Below are positions 59,605-64,000 of a stretch of DNA of 64,000 bases, piece by piece (position 1 is the first letter of the stretch; the number at the start of each line of letters is the position of its first letter). Origin of the DNA: Bacteriovoracaceae bacterium (GTDB taxonomy: Bacteria; Bdellovibrionota; Bacteriovoracia; Bacteriovoracales; Bacteriovoracaceae); assembly GCA_018649885.1 (NCBI GenBank), contig JABIHA010000084.1, positions 1 through 64,000 on the forward strand. The letters run 5' to 3'. The position numbers were made by a program, and so were the translations under genes. The notes below the pieces were generated by a model. That model searched no databases. It had not been told where the DNA came from and saw nothing but the letters and a program-made list of their open reading frames with translations.

Positions 59605-61113
59605 ATGGGCGTTAAATGGATTTTCCCGCTTCTTTGGGTCTTACTTATTACTCAAGTTGTTTCTTGCTCTTCTGTGGGACGAAAGCAAACTGCCAAGTTT
59701 CGCCAACTTGTTAAAACTGGGCAGTACAAAGCAGCTAGTAAAATGGCCCATGGGGAGAAATTTCATTCCTCTAAAAAATCAGCACTTCTACGTTTGATCG
59801 AGACGGGACTAGTTGATCATTTTGCTGGCTATCATCATCTTTCAGCTCAAACATTTGAGAAGGCCCGCGAGCTAGGGAATAAATTATTTACAGTTAGCAT
59901 AAGTAAAAAAATAAAAACAGTTATAGTTGATGATACTTCAGATAATTATTATCCCAGCATGATGGTGCAATCACAGATTCGATTTTATCTAGCACTAAAT
60001 TATTATCTCGTTTCCACTCAGAAAAACTATCTCGCTCAAGCAGTTAACGATAAAAAAGATGAAAGTGAACAGGATTGGCAAGATAAACTTGTGGCAACTG
60101 AGCTCTCTGATGTTGATCGTAAAAATTATTTAATGAAATCTAGAGCCATACTTCTTGAGTGGGATTCGTTGATAAAAAACTTTCTTTCCCAATTTAAAGG
60201 AGATCCTGTTTTTAAAAATGATATGTCTCACAAATTATTGGGTGCTATTATCCATGAATCGGTTGGAACAAATATTGATCGTACAATCGCTAAGAATTTA
60301 CTGTTAGATGCTAAAAAATTACTCAACCGCAATTATGCTATGTACGACTATTTTAATCTAAATAATAAAAAATACATAAGTGATTTTGATACACTTCATA
60401 ATCTTAAAGAAAGCGAATTCAAAAAAAACTATATCGCTCCCACTTCCAGATATCACCAATTGATATCTTATGTGGATCAGCAAGTTAAGAGGCTTAAGAG
60501 TAAAAAGAATCGATCTAATTTCTCCTTGATTTTACAATACGGAATGGTTCCAGCAAAAGTTCAAAATGTGACCTATGTACCACTACCTGTCACTACCGGT
60601 CTTTCTATGAGTTACACAAATATTAAATTGCCAAAAATTACGCGCAAGAATCATCTCTACGATTTTTCACTTGAAATTCAAAAAAAAGGTAGTGAAAAAA
60701 AGGAGTTGATTCCTCTTGTCACAATGAATCCTATTTCAAGCATTGTGTATCGTGAATTTACAGAGGAGCTACCAGGAATCCAGGCCAAAACAATCGCCCG
60801 CTTTGTTACGAAACAAGTTGCAGCAGCAGCTTCAGGTGTTGCGGCCACTAATACCAAAGGAGGAGTCGCAGCAGGATTTGCTGTTTTGTCTTTAGCAAGT
60901 ACCATTTCTCAAGCTGTAGAGCAGGCAGATACTCGTCAATGGTCGATTCTTCCTCATGAGGCCCTATTGGGCAGGACCTATTTAGACTCAGGGGAATACC
61001 TTGTTCATTTAATCTCCATGAAAAATGGTAAAGAACTTCATCGAAAACTCATAAAAGTCGCCACAATTAATTCTGAAACTTCAAATGTATTAAATATAAA
61101 GATAGGTGATTAA
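59605..61113 (+). CDS. Large lipoprotein of the COG3014-like type
   Basis: A 502-residue protein from ATG 59605, eight bases after AAGGA. The lipobox is VVSC (Cys about 21). The N-terminal half is helical, TPR-like, with KTGQYKAASKMAHG and NYYPSMMVQSQIRFYLALNYY; the latter resembles COG3014 lipoproteins of other proteobacteria. An Ala/Gly-rich hydrophobic stretch (about residues 400-435) may insert into membranes. The C-terminus is beta-rich. Function unknown. Confidence 0.7.
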   Translation: MGVKWIFPLLWVLLITQVVSCSSVGRKQTAKFRQLVKTGQYKAASKMAHGEKFHSSKKSALLRLIETGLVDHFAGYHHLSAQTFEKARELGNKLFTVSISKKIKTVIVDDTSDNYYPSMMVQSQIRFYLALNYYLVSTQKNYLAQAVNDKKDESEQDWQDKLVATELSDVDRKNYLMKSRAILLEWDSLIKNFLSQFKGDPVFKNDMSHKLLGAIIHESVGTNIDRTIAKNLLLDAKKLLNRNYAMYDYFNLNNKKYISDFDTLHNLKESEFKKNYIAPTSRYHQLISYVDQQVKRLKSKKNRSNFSLILQYGMVPAKVQNVTYVPLPVTTGLSMSYTNIKLPKITRKNHLYDFSLEIQKKGSEKKELIPLVTMNPISSIVYREFTEELPGIQAKTIARFVTKQVAAAASGVAATNTKGGVAAGFAVLSLASTISQAVEQADTRQWSILPHEALLGRTYLDSGEYLVHLISMKNGKELHRKLIKVATINSETSNVLNIKIGD

Positions 61114-61189
61114 TATTCTAGCTTAAAAATTGATCTTAAATTATATATACGCTACATTTTTATATTGTAAAAATTAGATGGGAGTAAAG

Positions 61190-61705
61190 ATGGAACTTAC
61201 GAGATTTTTATTAGTGCTAGTTTTTTGTTTTTCAGGAAATGTTTTTTCTAGCGAGTTAGAATTTAAAAATCTTCAACTAAATCCAACCACAGCGCAGTCT
61301 AGAAATATAGCCTCAAGTGGATCTAGCTCAGGAATATTTTCTACAACTAATCTCGCATGGACTACAATGACTTTTATTGCAGCAACGGCCCTTACAGGAA
61401 AAGAGAAAACGGCCACCTCTACACACCTTTCTCTAGCTTCTCTTGCAGGCTTAAGCTACGGTGCTTTCATTCACTCATATTTTAATGATGACGAGGCCAA
61501 ATCTCATACTGTCGCCGGGTGGTCTAAATGGTTTCACATCCCAGCAATGGTTCTTCTTCCAATTGCAGGTGCTGTTGCTCAAAGACAATTTGATAAGAAA
61601 GGCAAAAATTCAGCTTCTGGAATTGGATCTATTCACAAGCCAGCGGCACTAGCAGCTGTAGTGGCCATGTCACTTACTGCTCTTTCACTGACTTTCGAAT
61701 TCTAA
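61190..61705 (+). CDS. Membrane protein with helix-embedded histidines
   Basis: A 171-residue protein from ATG 61190, six bases after GGGAG. A signal peptide (ending VFS) is followed by a Ser-rich stretch and about four hydrophobic segments. His residues lie near segment ends (THLSLA, FIHSYF, KWFHIPAM, IHKPAAL), a layout that could bind haem as in small b-type cytochromes, but I cannot assign a family. It is convergent with the gene at 61707 (1-bp gap). Confidence 0.62.
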   Translation: MELTRFLLVLVFCFSGNVFSSELEFKNLQLNPTTAQSRNIASSGSSSGIFSTTNLAWTTMTFIAATALTGKEKTATSTHLSLASLAGLSYGAFIHSYFNDDEAKSHTVAGWSKWFHIPAMVLLPIAGAVAQRQFDKKGKNSASGIGSIHKPAALAAVVAMSLTALSLTFEF

Positions 61706-61706
61706 A

Positions 61707-62141
61707 TTAGCGGTTAAAGTTTTTTTCGCCATCATCGTCGTAATTAAATTTCTTACCACTTTTTTGCGGTTTTTTAGATGGCGATGGTGAAGGTGAGTGC
61801 TTTTTTGATTGTGTATTCTTAGCATTAAAATTCTTAGTGGGACCGTACTGCCTTCGGTATGTTTTTGATTTAGAAAATTCACTTTGCTGAGTTGTTCGAA
61901 AGTCATCATGAATTTCTGATTTATCAGCACAGTTAGAGCAGATCCATTCGGCGCTAATGAGAGCATTTTTGTGAACAAAGCGCTCAACATCTCGTTGATA
62001 ACAATTGCATATCTCACAGAAGTTTCTATCTTCTTGGTGTGATTCACTTTGCTTTTTTTGTTTTGTGGCCTTTACCGTTCTTTCATTTTGCGCTTTGGTA
62101 CTATTGTATCCAGCTTTTTTTAGTGCATCTTTCATAGACAT
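61707..62141 (-). CDS. Zinc-ribbon protein with basic disordered tail
   Basis: A 144-residue protein. Residues about 1-45 are a charged helix (MSMKDALKKAGYNSTKAQNE). A treble-clef-like zinc site CEIC ... CSNC follows (CEICNCYQRD and WICSNC about 30 residues later). The last 60 residues are Lys/Ser/Pro-rich and probably disordered. A nucleic-acid-binding role is plausible. GGAGAAGTAGT precedes the ATG. Confidence 0.68.
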   Translation of the reverse strand: MSMKDALKKAGYNSTKAQNERTVKATKQKKQSESHQEDRNFCEICNCYQRDVERFVHKNALISAEWICSNCADKSEIHDDFRTTQQSEFSKSKTYRRQYGPTKNFNAKNTQSKKHSPSPSPSKKPQKSGKKFNYDDDGEKNFNR

Positions 62142-62363
62142 ACTACTTCTCCTGCTATGCCGATAGATCTGTAATTACACTACTTTATACTAATAAAGCC
62201 CTGGTTTTTCAATATTATGATTGATTCAAGGTTTCAAAGCTCATTCGCCCCGATGCAAAAAAACTACGAATTATCCACATTATGGACGCTAAGTATGTAG
62301 ATTTTTTAGACTCTTAGGCCGTTTGATCATTAATTTGTTAATTAAGTTTTGAGGATAGAGATT

Positions 62364-62465
62364 ATGAAATATTTTACTAAATTACTTTTTTGTAGTGGCC
62401 TACTCATTTGCTGGGTTGCCCAGGGCACAGAACTCGATAGTCTTACATTAGGGATGCCCAGCTGA
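62364..62465 (+). CDS. Tiny exported ORF, possibly a frameshifted gene fragment
   Basis: ATG 62364, after GAGGATAGAG, opens 33 codons forming a full signal peptide (MKYFTKLLFCSGLLICWV, then AQG) plus about 12 residues. Its TGA overlaps the ATG of the next tiny frame (TGATG). Either two coupled mini-genes, or one small exported protein split by a frameshift. Confidence 0.45.
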   Translation: MKYFTKLLFCSGLLICWVAQGTELDSLTLGMPS

Positions 62466-62620
62466 TGGACTCTCTTGAAGTTATTGACGAGGAAGTTAAC
62501 CGGAGGATGGAGCTAGCACTGAGTGAAATGAAAGATGGAGGTGATTGTAAAGCAGGCCATATTTTACACGCCGTTGGCTCAAAACTCGCGGCCCCTTGGC
62601 TTTTAAATCCAAATTTTTAA
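62465..62620 (+). CDS. Tiny ORF overlapping the preceding stop (TGATG)
   Basis: A 51-codon frame beginning MDSLEVIDEEVNRRMELALS and containing GGDCKAGHILHAVG. Its ATG shares one base with the upstream TGA. Its content looks like the mature part of the small exported protein whose signal is encoded just before it. It stops 8 bp before the convergent gene. No family recognised. Confidence 0.42.
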   Translation: MDSLEVIDEEVNRRMELALSEMKDGGDCKAGHILHAVGSKLAAPWLLNPNF

Positions 62621-62628
62621 ATAGTTTT

Positions 62629-63315
62629 TTATTCAACAGTAAGCTTAGCTTCTTGGAGAAGAGTGGAGTATTTATAGTTGTAGCCAAAGTCTTTATCAAT
62701 GACGACTTTTCCTGAAACAACGATTGTATCACCAACTTTTACCGTATCATTTGTAGTCACAGTTAAGTCGTGGCTTCCATTTTTTCCACTTCCATCTTGC
62801 ACATGAACCCAATTGAGCTTCATGATTTTTGGAGAAAATTTAACAACTTTCCCTCTCACCTGAACTGTTTTATTTACTAGTTTTTTTCTTTTTGTGTGTA
62901 TTTCAGAAACTAAGTATTGAGCCTTTTTAATACTGCCCATTTTGACTTTAGAGCTTACTCCGCCAGCTTTTTTTTGCAGTTGGATAAAACTGGTGAAATA
63001 GATTTTCTTAAAAGTTCTACCGAGTGTCTTACTGGTGAAATTCACCATCGGGTTTCCTTTAATAAACTCTACCTGATCACCTTTTTGTAGTGAAACCTTT
63101 GTGGCAGCTGTCCACAGTTTTTCCTTTTTATTATCAATAAGCACATAGGTGTAACCACCAGAGTTCATCGTTTCAACTACAACACCTTTGTGTAATAGTT
63201 TTGGATCTATCTTGCCTGCTTTTTTTGCAACTTTATCACGTGGAAACGCGTATAGAGTTGAAGAGAAAACAATTACTAGAAGTAAAAAAACTGATTTAAG
63301 AGAAGACATATTCAT
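62629..63315 (-). CDS. Exported double-OB-fold-like protein
   Basis: A 228-residue protein with a signal peptide (about 1-23, ending LYA). Residues about 40-115 (GVVVETMNSGGYTYVLIDNK...KLWTAATKVSLQKGDQVEF and SKTLGRTFKKIYFTSF) match small periplasmic proteins frequent in Geobacter-like bacteria. Residues about 140-228 form an OB-fold: KTVQVRGKVVKFSPKI, WVHVQDGSG and GDTIVVSGKVVIDKDFG. A redox or metal-linked envelope role has been proposed for relatives, but the function is open. Confidence 0.72.
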   Translation of the reverse strand: MNMSSLKSVFLLLVIVFSSTLYAFPRDKVAKKAGKIDPKLLHKGVVVETMNSGGYTYVLIDNKKEKLWTAATKVSLQKGDQVEFIKGNPMVNFTSKTLGRTFKKIYFTSFIQLQKKAGGVSSKVKMGSIKKAQYLVSEIHTKRKKLVNKTVQVRGKVVKFSPKIMKLNWVHVQDGSGKNGSHDLTVTTNDTVKVGDTIVVSGKVVIDKDFGYNYKYSTLLQEAKLTVE

Positions 63316-63475
63316 ACCACTACCTTGAAAAGTTAATAGTTATTGTTTGATCACGCAATATAGCAAATTCTTGTGACTTTGAGATAGGGTTTTCTTAACT
63401 TTTAATTTTTGCAACGCGATGAATTTGGGCAAAAACCTGCCTTAGACCATGCTTTTTGGGCCTCTATCAATACTT

Positions 63476-64000
63476 CTATAGATTTAGCGAGAGCGACCAA
63501 GCAAAGACAAGTTGTGCTCCGTAATATAAAGGAAGCCCGATCAGTCGATTTACAAACTCTTCTTTTACAAAGCGATTTCTCGCTACTGCAATATCAGAGA
63601 AATAAAATAGAAGGGCAGCCATAAGAATTACCTTTGGTGCTCCAGCCCCTACGACAGAAAATGCTGAGATCACCATCAAGGAGATCACGCTTATGTAGGC
63701 AATAACAGGAATCTTAAAATCACTTGAGATACTTTTTGAAAGTTGGGTCCAAATTAATTTTCCTAGTACGGTGATGAAGGCAAGGCCCACAAGCATCCAG
63801 GTAGCACTAAATACTTTTTGACCGAGGATAAAGGCTACCATGTAAAAGAGATGACCAATTAAGAAAGAAGCAATCCCCATTTTAAATATTTTTTCTTTGG
63901 GAGAGAGAAGAAATAGATCTCCAAAGAGACAAAAGACCATAGAGATAGCAATTCCTTTTCCATAAAAGCCTTTATCCCAGGCTCCCAGTGATAGTGCCAA
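63476..64000 (-). CDS. YhhN-family membrane protein (lysoplasmalogenase-like), N-terminus beyond window
   Basis: At least 174 residues with about seven hydrophobic helices, running off the right edge without a certain start. VFCLFGDLFLLSPKEKIFKMGIA and FLIGHLFYMVAF match YhhN/TMEM86; YFSDIAVARNRF and LYYGAQLVFAWSL near the end are also typical. Members cleave the vinyl-ether bond of lysoplasmalogens. The 63316-63475 gap holds nothing recognisable. Confidence 0.85.
   Translation of the reverse strand: MALSLGAWDKGFYGKGIAISMVFCLFGDLFLLSPKEKIFKMGIASFLIGHLFYMVAFILGQKVFSATWMLVGLAFITVLGKLIWTQLSKSISSDFKIPVIAYISVISLMVISAFSVVGAGAPKVILMAALLFYFSDIAVARNRFVKEEFVNRLIGLPLYYGAQLVFAWSLSLNL

Noticed and set aside
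1-64000. tRNA, rRNA, insertion sequences, phage genes or attachment sites
   Set aside because: I looked for T-arm signatures, transposase or integrase motifs and terminal repeats with target duplications and saw none that I could support. A tRNA scan and IS search would be decisive.

Overview
The window is AT-rich bacterial DNA. It is densely coded, with a large share of exported proteins: Sec signal peptides, lipoboxes, and secreted hydrolases and binding proteins. It uses many TTG and GTG starts. It carries an aerobic cytochrome c oxidase operon, an AgmX/PglI-type protein and LysM/SPOR, CotH, GLUG and Cys-rich surface proteins. This combination best suggests a Gram-negative of the Bdellovibrionota/Bacteriovorax type, or a related former deltaproteobacterium. 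That placement is inference from gene content; no rRNA or tRNA gene was found to anchor it.

Layout. 1-1770 (minus) is a large surface protein running off the left edge, with eleven Cys repeats and a Lys-Pro-Gly minisatellite tail. 2086-2991 is an exported tyrosinase. 3456-7559 is a cytochrome c oxidase operon (subunits II, I, III, IV, a second III, and a small CPYC protein), preceded by two palindromes and followed by a radical SAM gene. 9028-12416 (minus) is a two-gene unit of a GMC oxidoreductase and a CrtC/AttH-like protein. 12489-14725 holds hemerythrin, metallo-beta-lactamase-fold and zinc-peptidase genes. 14834-22984 is mixed metabolism: class V aminotransferase, aldehyde dehydrogenase, K+ channel, PPK2 and a MORN-like protein. 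It also holds a GLUG lipoprotein whose signal peptide is split from the body by a frameshift at an A6 run.

22988-31418 is a run of exported proteins: metalloprotease-like, polycationic repeat, CotH, LRR, TPR, LysM-SPOR and a lipoprotein. 31514-43757 contains an LspA-HAMP fusion, a Bax-inhibitor protein, an amidohydrolase-like lipoprotein and an unexplained palindrome-rich element (about 35095-35423). It also contains a CBS protein, an exported fusion of ParB-like and NadD-like domains, an exported DNase I-fold enzyme, an M14 peptidase and the TldD/TldE pair. 43907-48500 holds two three-gene units of envelope proteins. 51111-56557 (minus) is a phosphate-uptake operon, pstS-phoU-pstC-pstA-pstB2-pstB1. 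56755-64000 holds an exported FlgC-like protein, an unusual pyruvate kinase, lipoproteins and a YhhN-family gene cut by the right edge.

The most interesting signal is in the pst operon. The two PstB ATPases carry complementary defects: one has lost its signature motif, the other its Q-loop and H-loop residues. This predicts a heterodimer with one competent and one degenerate ATP site. The PhoU of the same operon is fused to a low-molecular-weight-phosphatase-like domain that has lost its catalytic Cys and Arg. Other leads are the exported FlgC-like protein, the exported nucleotidyltransferase, the LspA-HAMP fusion, a CoxA without the canonical K-channel lysine, and the A6 frameshift.
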